Shown here: positions 43,739-51,813 of the stretch, in pieces | How the letters are laid out: each line of letters starts with the position of its first letter | Position numbering within the stretch: the first letter of the stretch is position 1 | Assembly (NCBI GenBank): GCA_017889545.1 | Contig: JAGFZV010000005.1 | Coordinates: 1 to 64,000, forward strand | Reading direction: 5' to 3' | DNA from: Bacillota bacterium | GTDB taxonomy: Bacteria; Bacillota; Negativicutes; CTSoil-072 | DNA: 64,000 bases | Made by a program: the position numbers and the translations under genes | The notes under the pieces: generated by a model | Seen by the model: the letters and a program-made list of their open reading frames with translations, nothing else | Databases searched by the model: none | Told to the model about the DNA's origin: nothing

Positions 43739-45619
43739 TTGCTGATCAACCGGACATTAGATAATCGTTATACAATTTTAGAATTAATTGGCGGCGGAGG
43801 AATGGCCGATGTCTACCGGGCCCATGATAAATTGCTGGACCGGTCGGTTGCTGTTAAAATTCTGCATAAGCAATTTACGCATGATGAAGAGTTTGTCAGC
43901 CGATTTCGGCGTGAAGCGCAGGCAGCAGCCCGTCTTTCACATCCTAACATTGTCAATATTTATGACGTAGGTCAAGACGATGATATTTATTATATTGTGA
44001 TGGAATACATTAGCGGGGAAACATTAAAGGAAAAAATTGAGCGGGAAGCGCCGCTGCCTGCGGATACTGCGGTCAGGATAGCGCTTGAGATCGCGGATGC
44101 TTTGGGGAATGCGCATTCGAATAATATTGTTCACTGTGATATTAAACCTCATAATATCTTGCTAACCAAAGCAGGCCGGGTTAAAGTGACTGATTTTGGT
44201 ATTGCCAGAGCTGTCTCCTCGGCGACGATTACTCAATCGGGGCTCATTATCGGTTCTGTACATTATTTTTCGCCGGAACAAGCGAAAGGATCATTTGTTG
44301 GCGCAAAGTCCGATATTTACTCTTTAGGCATTGTGCTTTATGAAATGTTGACAGGAACGGTGCCTTTTAAAGGCGAAACACCGATTAGCATTGCTATCAA
44401 GCATCTGCAGGAAGAACCGCTCATGCCGAGAAAAATTAATCCTGCAATTCCTGCATTGGCGGAGGCGATTGTTCTTAAAGCGATCGCCAAAGATCCGGAG
44501 CAACGGTTCGCTACGATTGCTGAAATGGATGCAGACCTGCATTTAGCTCAAAATTATTTGCGGGATGATCACACCCGGCGGCTTTCACGAGAAGATTTTC
44601 CGACTCAAATTTTGCCGAAACTGCCGATTCAGGAACCTATTGAACAAAATGTCAAACCGATACCTGGTGATGATAGAACTAAGTCAGTGATGACAAAACG
44701 AAAACAGATTATTGGTGTTTTTGCCTTACTTTTGATTGGTTTTGTTTTTGGCGCTTTTTTATCTTTTGGCAAGTTCTGGAGTCCTGATGATGTTGTTGTA
44801 GCCAATGTCGTCGGCAAGCAAGTTGATGATGCTAAAAATGTGTTAGTCAGTCAAAACCTTCGTATTTCCATATCATCTGTGTACGATGACAAGGTACCGG
44901 TAGGTCGGGTAATTTCTCAATCACCTGAAGCGGGTACTCAGGTAAAGGAGCAGAGAACAATTACGTTAATCGTCAGCAAAGGGATGGAAGTTACAAATGC
45001 TCCGGATTTACGCGGCATGAACCGGCGAGATGCGGAATTGCAGTTAAAAAACAGCGGACTAGCGCTAGGTACAGTGGAAGAACAGTTTGTGGCTGAGGTT
45101 CCGGCAGGCATGGTGGCAAGTCAGAATCCCAAACCGGGCTCTCAGGTGAATAAAGGATCAACAGTGGCAATTGTCATAAGCAAAGGAACTGGACCGCGAA
45201 AATTTGCTCTGCCCGATTTTCGCGGTATATCGCAAACTGCTTTAGCCGGGCAAATGGAAAATTTGAAATTAAAGATTGGCAATGTAAGCGAGTCGCCAAG
45301 CGACCGGTATTCTCCCGGAACGATCAGCGCCCAAAATCCGGCACCTGGAACAGAAGTCCAGGAAGGAGCAACTGTTGATTTTACCGTTGCAAAAAGTCCA
45401 GCTGCGGCAATACGCCGGGCTGCCGTGCAGTTTATTGTTCCTGACGGTCCGCTGCGTCAATCTGTTCAAGTTGTTGTAACAGATTCTAACGGACGACGTA
45501 TTATCTACGAAGGCGTTCATAAACCGGGTGAGAGAGTTGACAAAATTGTTGAAGGGATTGGTCAATTAAGAATACAAGTATATGCAAATGGGACATTATT
45601 CCAGGATCAAATTCTTTAA
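43739..45619 (+). CDS. prkC: PASTA-domain Ser/Thr protein kinase
   Basis: 626-aa membrane kinase. Cytoplasmic kinase domain at about 10-270, with the glycine loop GGGGMADVYRAHD, VAVKIL and DFGIARA. The catalytic loop reads HCDIKPHNILL, with Cys in place of the usual Arg (a non-RD type). Juxtamembrane linker, one membrane helix at about 324-344, then three extracellular PASTA repeats (about 355-555), which bind muropeptides or lipid II in the family, and a C-terminal extension of about 68 residues. TTG start preceded by AGGAGGTG. Likely phosphorylates targets read by the FHA proteins encoded upstream; Stp reverses this. Confidence 0.95.
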   Translation: MLINRTLDNRYTILELIGGGGMADVYRAHDKLLDRSVAVKILHKQFTHDEEFVSRFRREAQAAARLSHPNIVNIYDVGQDDDIYYIVMEYISGETLKEKIEREAPLPADTAVRIALEIADALGNAHSNNIVHCDIKPHNILLTKAGRVKVTDFGIARAVSSATITQSGLIIGSVHYFSPEQAKGSFVGAKSDIYSLGIVLYEMLTGTVPFKGETPISIAIKHLQEEPLMPRKINPAIPALAEAIVLKAIAKDPEQRFATIAEMDADLHLAQNYLRDDHTRRLSREDFPTQILPKLPIQEPIEQNVKPIPGDDRTKSVMTKRKQIIGVFALLLIGFVFGAFLSFGKFWSPDDVVVANVVGKQVDDAKNVLVSQNLRISISSVYDDKVPVGRVISQSPEAGTQVKEQRTITLIVSKGMEVTNAPDLRGMNRRDAELQLKNSGLALGTVEEQFVAEVPAGMVASQNPKPGSQVNKGSTVAIVISKGTGPRKFALPDFRGISQTALAGQMENLKLKIGNVSESPSDRYSPGTISAQNPAPGTEVQEGATVDFTVAKSPAAAIRRAAVQFIVPDGPLRQSVQVVVTDSNGRRIIYEGVHKPGERVDKIVEGIGQLRIQVYANGTLFQDQIL

Positions 45620-45634
45620 CAGGGGGGTGGTTAA

Positions 45635-46510
45635 GTGGGGCAGGGAACTGTCATTAAGGCCTTCAGCAGTTACTATTATGTACAGACTGACAGTAAGGTA
45701 ACGATGTGCACTTTGCGGGGACGGTTTAAAAAGGAGAGGTTTTCCCTTTTTGTTGGAGACGTCGTAGAGTATGTGCCAGGTACAGCTGGGAAAGGCGTCA
45801 TAGAAACAATTTTGCCGCGAAAAAGTCTGCTGAAACGGCCGACAGTTGCTAATGTCAATCAAGTTGTTGTTACCTTTGCAGCAGCCCGCCCTGATTTTAG
45901 CACTATATTGCTCGATCGATTTTTGGTATTGGCTGAAATGTCGCACTTAGAACCAGTGATCGTGATTAACAAAATGGATTTGGCTGATCGGGAAAAGATC
46001 GAAGAGATAGCGGATGTATACCGCAAGATTGGTTATCAAGTTATTCTCGTGTCAACTTTTACCGGTATAGGGATCCAGGAACTTGCGGAACTGCTGCATC
46101 ATCGGATTACCGTTTTTTCCGGCCCGTCGGGGGCCGGAAAATCGTCTATATTAAATGCCATAGAACCTGGATTGTCCTTGGTTACGGGAGTGATTAGCGA
46201 TAAAATCGGCCGCGGCAAACATACGACCCGTCATGCTCAACTGCTTCCTCTTGCCGGAGGGGGATTTGTGGTTGATACGCCTGGACTTGGTTTTACGGAA
46301 TTTACCGATATTGAGGAAATGGAATTGATGCATTGTTTCCCGGAAATTTCAGCAATGGCTTCTGCTTGCAGATTTAGCAGCTGTCTGCATTATAAAGAAC
46401 CGCAGTGTGCTGTAAAACAAGCGGTATTAACCGGTGAAATTGCTGAAGGCCGATATGGATCTTATCTCGCGATCCTTGAAGAATTAAAAACAAACAAGAA
46501 AGGATTTTAA
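45635..46510 (+). CDS. rsgA: ribosome small subunit-dependent GTPase RsgA
   Basis: 291-aa circularly permuted GTPase for 30S maturation. N-terminal OB fold, then G4 (INKMDLAD) before G1 ([12 protein letters not shown]) and G3 (DTPGLG), the permuted order that defines the family, and a C-terminal zinc site ([14 protein letters not shown]). GTG start after GGGGGGTGG. Downstream of prkC, as in most Firmicutes. Confidence 0.95.
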   Translation: MGQGTVIKAFSSYYYVQTDSKVTMCTLRGRFKKERFSLFVGDVVEYVPGTAGKGVIETILPRKSLLKRPTVANVNQVVVTFAAARPDFSTILLDRFLVLAEMSHLEPVIVINKMDLADREKIEEIADVYRKIGYQVILVSTFTGIGIQELAELLHHRITVFSGPSGAGKSSILNAIEPGLSLVTGVISDKIGRGKHTTRHAQLLPLAGGGFVVDTPGLGFTEFTDIEEMELMHCFPEISAMASACRFSSCLHYKEPQCAVKQAVLTGEIAEGRYGSYLAILEELKTNKKGF

Positions 46511-46512
46511 AC

Positions 46513-47160
46513 ATGATACGAATTGCCCCTTCCATGTTATCAGCTGATTTTGCCAATTTACAGAATGAAATTCTGCGCTCAGAGCAAGCAGGAGCTGACA
46601 TGCTGCATATTGATGTAATGGATGGTCATTTTGTTCCGAACCTGACTTTTGGTGCTCCAGTTGTTGCAGCGATCCGCAAAGTGACGAAAATCCCTTTTGA
46701 TGTTCATCTTATGGTGACTAATCCGCAAGATTTACTGGAAGCATTTTCCCAAGCCGGCGCAGATATCATTACTGTGCATGTGGAAACCGCCCCCCACCTT
46801 CATCGTCTTGTTCAAACCATTAAGAGCAAAGGGATTCAGGCTGGTGTGGCTTTAAATCCTGCAACTCCATTGAGTACGGTGGAAGAGATCCTCGAGGAAT
46901 TGGATATGGTGCTCATTATGAGCGTGAATCCGGGCTTTGGCGGACAAAAGTTCATCCCGTCTGCAGTTAAAAAAATTAGCAAGTTAAAACAAATGATTAA
47001 TGAACGTCAATGTTCCGCAACGATCCAAGTTGATGGCGGTATTAATGCGGATACAGCCAAACTTGTTGTTGCAGCCGGAGCGGACATTTTGGTTGCAGGA
47101 TCTGCTGTTTACGGAGCAGCCGACTTATCCACAGCCATTCGCACCCTGCGGGGGGATTGA
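46513..47160 (+). CDS. rpe: ribulose-phosphate 3-epimerase
   Basis: 215-aa TIM-barrel enzyme of the pentose phosphate pathway. [13 protein letters not shown] at the N-terminus, metal-binding [22 protein letters not shown], and VDGGIN near the end. ATG with AAAGGA upstream, 2 bp after rsgA; the rsgA-rpe pairing is usual. Confidence 0.95.
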   Translation: MIRIAPSMLSADFANLQNEILRSEQAGADMLHIDVMDGHFVPNLTFGAPVVAAIRKVTKIPFDVHLMVTNPQDLLEAFSQAGADIITVHVETAPHLHRLVQTIKSKGIQAGVALNPATPLSTVEEILEELDMVLIMSVNPGFGGQKFIPSAVKKISKLKQMINERQCSATIQVDGGINADTAKLVVAAGADILVAGSAVYGAADLSTAIRTLRGD

Positions 47161-47207
47161 TTTTTTTGCTAGTTAGTGGTAACATGTAAAAAGAAATTGA
47201 ATAATTA

Positions 47208-47334
47208 TGCCTTTGGGGTAAGGTGAAAAAGAGCAATCTTTTGATTCCTGACCGGCGGTAGAAGCCCGCGAGCCGTAATGGCTGATCCGGTTACATTCCG
47301 GAGCCGACAGTAAAGTCTGGATGGGAAAAGGCAG
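47208..47334 (+). promoter_or_regulatory. FMN (RFN) riboswitch
   Basis: RFN signature segments are in order: GGGGTAAGGTGAAA, TTCCTGACCGGCGGTAGAAG, CCCGCGAGCC, ATCCGGTTACATTCCGGAGC, CGACAGTAAAGTCTGGATGGG. A terminator at 47371-47398 follows, so FMN should switch off the rib operon by premature termination. Confidence 0.96.
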
Positions 47335-47370
47335 GTTTTAGGCCTCAGTATAGGCTTGTTACCTTATTTT

Positions 47371-47398
47371 CCTAAAGAACCGTTCTTTAGGATTTTTT
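47371..47398 (+). terminator. FMN riboswitch expression-platform terminator
   Basis: CCTAAAGAA (47371-47379) pairs with TTCTTTAGG (47383-47391), followed by six T (47393-47398). Confidence 0.9.
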
Positions 47399-47459
47399 AT
47401 TTTTCAAACGCGATTAACCTTCAACGCAAGCCAGGTTTCTAATTTGGGAGGTCTTCATT

Positions 47460-48578
47460 TTGGATGAAAAATATATGGAATTGGCATTGAGCTTGGCTAT
47501 GCGTGCAAATGGCCGGACGAGCCCGAACCCCATGGTTGGAGCTGTACTTGTTCGAAATGGCGAGATTGTTGGTGAAGGATGGCATATGCGAGCAGGGACC
47601 CCGCACGCCGAAATACATGCGTTGCAGGCAGCCGGCGAATTGGCTTATGGCTCGACACTGTATGTAACGTTGGAACCTTGTTCCCATCATGGCCGCACCG
47701 GTCCTTGTACGGAAGCTATAATTAAAGCGGGAGTAAAAAAAGTCGTAATAGCCATGGTTGATCCGAACCCCTTGGTTGCTGGAAATGGGATTAACAAACT
47801 TCGCCGTGTGGGAGTAGAGGTTGTAGAAGGAGTTCTGGCAAAAACAGCGGCTCGTTTAAATGAAGTGTTTCTTAAATGGATTACTACCCGAATGCCGTTT
47901 ACGGTGTTGAAAACTGCGATGACGCTGGATGGAAAAATTGCTACCAGCAGCGGTCATTCCCGGTGGATTACAGGCGAAAACGCCCGTCAGCAGGTACATA
48001 AGCTGCGTGATCAATATGACGCCATTCTGGTGGGGATTGGAACTGTTTTGGCAGATAATCCCGCACTTACGACCCGTTTGCCGTCGGAATGCCATCATCC
48101 AGTCAGGATTGTAGTCGATAGCCTGGCACGAACGCCTTTGGATTCTCAGCTTGTGAATGACGGTTTAGCACGTACTATTATTGCGGTGACTAAAGAAGCT
48201 CCTTCCGGCAGGATTGAGGCTTTAGCTGCGAAAGGCGTAGAAGTGCTTGTCGTGCCGGAAGACAATGCGGGTGTTGATTTGCGGCATTTATTTCAATTAC
48301 TTGGGTCGCAAGAAATTACCAGCATTTTGGTTGAAGGCGGAGCAATGGTCAATGCTTCTATACTCAAGGCGGGTTTGGCGGACAAGGTGTGCTGGTTTAT
48401 TGCTCCAAAAATTGTTGGCGGTCACGCTGCACCGGGACCAATAGGCGGCCCTGGGGCAACTTTTTTACATGATGCATGGCAAGTAAAAGATATGACTGCA
48501 GAATTTGCAGGGCCGGATTTAATGATTAGCGGGTATCTGCGTGATCAGGAGGAATATCATGTTCACAGGACTTGTTGA
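47460..48578 (+). CDS. ribD: riboflavin biosynthesis deaminase/reductase RibD
   Basis: 372-aa bifunctional enzyme: N-terminal zinc-dependent pyrimidine deaminase (HAEIHAL; PCSHHGRTGPC) and C-terminal NADPH reductase from about residue 145 (TAMTLDGKIA; ILVEGGAMVNAS). Steps two and three of riboflavin synthesis from GTP. TTG start at 47460 with GGGAGG upstream. The end runs 20 bp into ribE, so the last residues (about HVHRTC) are read in the overlap. Confidence 0.95.
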   Translation: MDEKYMELALSLAMRANGRTSPNPMVGAVLVRNGEIVGEGWHMRAGTPHAEIHALQAAGELAYGSTLYVTLEPCSHHGRTGPCTEAIIKAGVKKVVIAMVDPNPLVAGNGINKLRRVGVEVVEGVLAKTAARLNEVFLKWITTRMPFTVLKTAMTLDGKIATSSGHSRWITGENARQQVHKLRDQYDAILVGIGTVLADNPALTTRLPSECHHPVRIVVDSLARTPLDSQLVNDGLARTIIAVTKEAPSGRIEALAAKGVEVLVVPEDNAGVDLRHLFQLLGSQEITSILVEGGAMVNASILKAGLADKVCWFIAPKIVGGHAAPGPIGGPGATFLHDAWQVKDMTAEFAGPDLMISGYLRDQEEYHVHRTC

Positions 48579-49209
48579 AGAAATGGGTAAGGTGAAGGAT
48601 ATCGCCCGCGGGGCGAAATCAATCCGTATCACAATTACCGCTTCCAAGGTGTTGGAAGGAACTGTTCTTGGCGATAGTATTGCGGTCAACGGAACATGTC
48701 TTACGGTCGTCGCCTATGGAACAGACTGGTTTACGGCTGATGTAATGCCGGAAACTGTAAATCGTACTGTTTTAGCAGGACTTAAAGCCGGCGACGAGGT
48801 GAATTTAGAACGAACTTTGCGGGTCGGCGACCGCCTTGGCGGACATATTGTCAGTGGACATATTGATGATACGGGGAAAATTAGTGAGAAGCAAATCAAT
48901 GACATTGCGGTCATTGTCAAGATATCTGCGACTCCGGAAATCCTTCGCTATATCATTCAAAAAGGGTCTATTGCGGTGGATGGAATCAGTCTTACTGTTG
49001 TTGATTGCGCTCAGGACTGGTTCACGGTTTCCCTTATTCCGCATTCGGCGGAAATGACAACTTTGGGGCGCAAAAAAGTTGGCGATGCTGTAAATCTGGA
49101 AGTGGATATGATTGGCAAGTATGTGGAAAAATTACTAGGGCTGAAAGCATCACAGCCAAATGTCAAATCGGACTTGTCGCTTGCTTTTTTACGGGAACAC
49201 GGATTTTAA
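48559..49209 (+). CDS. ribE: riboflavin synthase alpha subunit
   Basis: 216-aa riboflavin synthase, which dismutates two lumazines to riboflavin. Two tandem lumazine-binding domains: MFTGLVEE with SIAVNGTCLTV in the first, and GSIAVDGISLTV in the second, plus VSGHIDDTG. ATG 48559 has AGGAGGAAT just upstream; ATG 48541 does not. Overlaps ribD. Confidence 0.95.
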   Translation: MFTGLVEEMGKVKDIARGAKSIRITITASKVLEGTVLGDSIAVNGTCLTVVAYGTDWFTADVMPETVNRTVLAGLKAGDEVNLERTLRVGDRLGGHIVSGHIDDTGKISEKQINDIAVIVKISATPEILRYIIQKGSIAVDGISLTVVDCAQDWFTVSLIPHSAEMTTLGRKKVGDAVNLEVDMIGKYVEKLLGLKASQPNVKSDLSLAFLREHGF

Positions 49210-49234
49210 ACTATAAATAGGGAGGCTTTTTGGT

Positions 49235-50437
49235 ATGAAGTTTAGCAGCATTGAAGAGGCAATTGAAGACATTAAAAATGGCAAGATGGTTGTTGTCGTT
49301 GATGACGAGGACAGGGAAAATGAGGGAGATTTGGTCTTTGCGGCAGAAAAAGCAACTACGCAAATGATTAATTTTATGGCGACTCATGCCAGAGGACTTA
49401 TTTGTATGCCGATTATTGGATCCCGTCTGGACGAACTGGGAATTGGCGCCATGGTCACTGAAAATACTGATACTCATGGAACCGCATTTACGGTATCCAT
49501 TGATGCGAAAAATGTCACAACGGGCATTTCCGCTCATGAAAGGGCATTGACGATCCAGACCGTACTTGATCCCGAAGCAGGACCTGGGGACATTCGACGT
49601 CCAGGACATTTATTTCCGCTGCGGTATCGGGAAGGCGGCGTTTTAAGGCGTGCGGGACACACGGAAGCGTCAGTTGATTTGGCAAAACTGGCCGGACTGT
49701 ACCCAGCAGGTGTCATTTGCGAAATTATGAATGAAGATGGTACGATGGCTCGTGTTCCCCAGTTGATGGAGTTTGTTGAAAAACATGATATGAAGATTAT
49801 ATCGGTTGTCGATTTGATCAAATATCGGAAATTGCATGAAAAATTTGTAGTGCGGGCGGCAGAGACAAATCTACCGACGAAGTATGGAGATTTTCGTTTG
49901 ATTGCTTACGAAAGCGCATTGGATCATCTTTGTCATGTAGCTTTGGTGAAAGGCGATATTGCAGGGAAAGAAGATGTCTTAGTCCGGGTTCATTCAGAAT
50001 GTCTGACAGGAGATGTTTTTGGATCACTGCGTTGTGATTGCGGTGAACAACTAGGTACTGCTTTGCAGAGGATTGAAAAAGAAGGCACCGGCGTATTGCT
50101 TTATATGCGGCAAGAAGGCCGGGGAATCGGTTTGGCAAACAAGATCAAAGCATACGCTTTGCAGGACGCAGGGAAAGATACTGTAGAAGCGAACGAAATT
50201 CTTGGCTTTGCCCCTGATTTGCGCGATTATGGAATTGGAGCACAGATCTTGGTTGATTTAGGTTTAACAAGTATCCGGCTTTTAACGAACAATCCGAAAA
50301 AGAGAGCGGGCTTGGAAGGGTATGGGTTAACGATTACCGAACGCGTACCATTGGAGATTATACCCAACTGTTTCAATCAACGCTATTTATCAGCAAAGAA
50401 ATCAAAACTCGGACATTTACTGAAGAAAACAATATAA
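49235..50437 (+). CDS. ribBA: bifunctional DHBP synthase / GTP cyclohydrolase II
   Basis: 400-aa fusion. The N-terminal half is RibB ([36 protein letters not shown]), making dihydroxybutanone phosphate. The C-terminal half is RibA with the zinc cluster motif [15 protein letters not shown] and RQEGRGIGL, opening GTP. Both active-site signatures are intact. ATG with GGGAGG upstream. Supplies both precursors of lumazine. Confidence 0.96.
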   Translation: MKFSSIEEAIEDIKNGKMVVVVDDEDRENEGDLVFAAEKATTQMINFMATHARGLICMPIIGSRLDELGIGAMVTENTDTHGTAFTVSIDAKNVTTGISAHERALTIQTVLDPEAGPGDIRRPGHLFPLRYREGGVLRRAGHTEASVDLAKLAGLYPAGVICEIMNEDGTMARVPQLMEFVEKHDMKIISVVDLIKYRKLHEKFVVRAAETNLPTKYGDFRLIAYESALDHLCHVALVKGDIAGKEDVLVRVHSECLTGDVFGSLRCDCGEQLGTALQRIEKEGTGVLLYMRQEGRGIGLANKIKAYALQDAGKDTVEANEILGFAPDLRDYGIGAQILVDLGLTSIRLLTNNPKKRAGLEGYGLTITERVPLEIIPNCFNQRYLSAKKSKLGHLLKKTI

Positions 50438-50489
50438 ATGTAGACTTGCTTAAGGACAAAGGTTTTAACAAAAAGAGGAGGCATAAATA

Positions 50490-50954
50490 GTGGTTATGAC
50501 GTTAGAAGGAAAGTTAGTTGCCAAGGGGCTTAAATTCGGGATTGTTGTGGCGCGTTTTAATGAATTTATAACAAACAAATTATGCAGCGGTGCGATCGAT
50601 ACTCTTGTGCGTCATGGAGCAGCAGAAGAAGAAATTGAAATCGCATGGGTTCCGGGCGCATTTGAAATTCCCTTGGTGGCCCAAAAAATGGCCATTTCAG
50701 GCAAATATGATGCTGTAATTTGTTTGGGTGCTGTGATTAGAGGAAGTACGCCGCATTTTGACTATGTTTGTGCGGAAGTGGCTAAAGGTGTTGGGCAAGT
50801 TGGTTTAAGCTCCGGTGTTCCGACAATTTTTGGTGTTATTACTTCCGACTCCATTGAACAGGCCATTGAGCGAGCGGGTACAAAAGCTGGCAATAAAGGC
50901 TCGGATGCTGCTATGTCTGCTATTGAAATGGCTAATTTGTTAAAAGTTTTGTAG
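50490..50954 (+). CDS. ribH: 6,7-dimethyl-8-ribityllumazine synthase
   Basis: 154-aa RibH, the icosahedral-shell lumazine synthase. [43 protein letters not shown] with the catalytic His, and [23 protein letters not shown] 50490 is 9 bases from GGAGG; ATG 50496 is possible. Last gene of the rib operon. Confidence 0.95.
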   Translation: MVMTLEGKLVAKGLKFGIVVARFNEFITNKLCSGAIDTLVRHGAAEEEIEIAWVPGAFEIPLVAQKMAISGKYDAVICLGAVIRGSTPHFDYVCAEVAKGVGQVGLSSGVPTIFGVITSDSIEQAIERAGTKAGNKGSDAAMSAIEMANLLKVL

Positions 50955-51000
50955 TTCTAACCTTGTTGCAGACGGATTAGAATGAGAACTGAGTATATAA

Positions 51001-51042
51001 GAATTGGCACAGTGCTATATGCAGCCTGTGCCAATTCTTTTT
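51001..51042 (+). terminator. terminator of the rib operon
   Basis: GAATTGGCACAG (51001-51012) pairs with CTGTGCCAATTC (51026-51037), followed by five T. Confidence 0.9.
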
Positions 51043-51056
51043 CGCTTAATCAAATT

Positions 51057-51090
51057 AAAAAGGACTTGGTTCTTTTAACCAGTCCTTTTT
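51057..51090 (-). terminator. terminator of rpmB (bidirectional)
   Basis: AAAAAGGACT (51057-51066) pairs with AGTCCTTTTT (51081-51090), with an inner GGTT/AACC. The minus strand ends in a T-run for rpmB; the plus strand also has T's. Confidence 0.8.
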
Positions 51091-51104
51091 CGTACTTTTT
51101 TGTT

Positions 51105-51296
51105 CTACACTGCACGAGATACTTTGTTTGTGCGAAGACAGCGAGTACAAATGTTGATTTTTTTAATTTCACCGTTTACGAGTGCCTTGACTCGTTGAAT
51201 ATTTGGTTTCCAAACGCGTTTGGTTTTTAAGTTCGAGTGACTGACGTTGTTACCAGTAACCTCACCTTTACCACAAACTAGACAAACGTTTGCCAT
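51105..51296 (-). CDS. rpmB: ribosomal protein bL28
   Basis: 63-aa bL28 of the zinc-binding type: CLVCGK at the N-terminus and CTRCLR at the C-terminus, with NVSHSNLKTKRVWKPNIQ between. Minus strand; ATG at 51296 with AAGGAGGTGG upstream on that strand; the frame extends three codons further but without a site. Convergent with the rib operon, separated by two terminators. Confidence 0.96.
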   Translation of the reverse strand: MANVCLVCGKGEVTGNNVSHSNLKTKRVWKPNIQRVKALVNGEIKKINICTRCLRTNKVSRAV

Positions 51297-51344
51297 GTAA
51301 TCCACCTCCTTTTAAGAAGGACAAAATATCCTTATCACGATACT

Positions 51345-51353
51345 ATTATAACA
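51345..51353 (-). promoter_or_regulatory. extended -10 of the rpmB promoter
   Basis: On the minus strand TGTTATAAT (51353-51345), i.e. TGnTATAAT, about 50 bases upstream of rpmB; the -35 region is weak. Confidence 0.5.
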
Positions 51354-51491
51354 GTGATATTTTATCATATTGCTTGACGTCATGCAATAGAAAGGAAAAT
51401 AATATTTATAAAGAGAGATGGCAGGATTCCAAGTCGCATTATGGAAATACTGTTACTATTATATCATTTTATAGCTGGGAGGCGATAGAGC

Positions 51492-51692
51492 TTGATCACT
51501 CCAAATACTCCTATTATTGACGTTTTGAGAGCTTATCCTCAAGCACGGACGTTGTTTTTGCGGCATGGTATGGCTTGCGGAGGTTGTATGGGTTCAACAA
51601 TAGAAACAATTGAGAATGGCGCCCGTATGCATAATATTGATCTTGCAATTTTAATGAAAGAATTGCAAGAAATAGAAAAAGCAAATGGCTAA
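51492..51692 (+). CDS. DUF1858 redox-disulfide domain protein
   Basis: 66-aa stand-alone DUF1858 protein. This domain is usually associated with hybrid-cluster or Fe-S proteins. ITPNTPIIDVLRAYPQART at the N-terminus and the paired cysteines in MACGGCMGS, which probably form a redox-active or metal-binding CGGC site. TTG start at 51492 after GGGAGG. No partner gene is adjacent; recG follows on the other side of a hairpin. Function unknown. Confidence 0.85.
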   Translation: MITPNTPIIDVLRAYPQARTLFLRHGMACGGCMGSTIETIENGARMHNIDLAILMKELQEIEKANG

Positions 51693-51721
51693 CGACATAA
51701 TCGATGTAAATTATCGATGTT

Positions 51722-51758
51722 CGACAGGCAAAGTGCATTCATTGCGCTTTGCCTGTCG
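51722..51758 (+). repeat. inverted repeat between the DUF1858 gene and recG
   Basis: GACAGGCAAAG (51723-51733) pairs with CTTTGCCTGTC (51747-51757), with an inner GCA/TGC. Only GCTTCTT follows, so terminator function is unsure. The arm resembles that of the palindrome after nrdG. Confidence 0.7.
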
Positions 51759-51813
51759 CTTCTTGAGCAATATTCATTCGCTGAATAAGTTGCGACAGTT
51801 GAGGTGAGATTTT

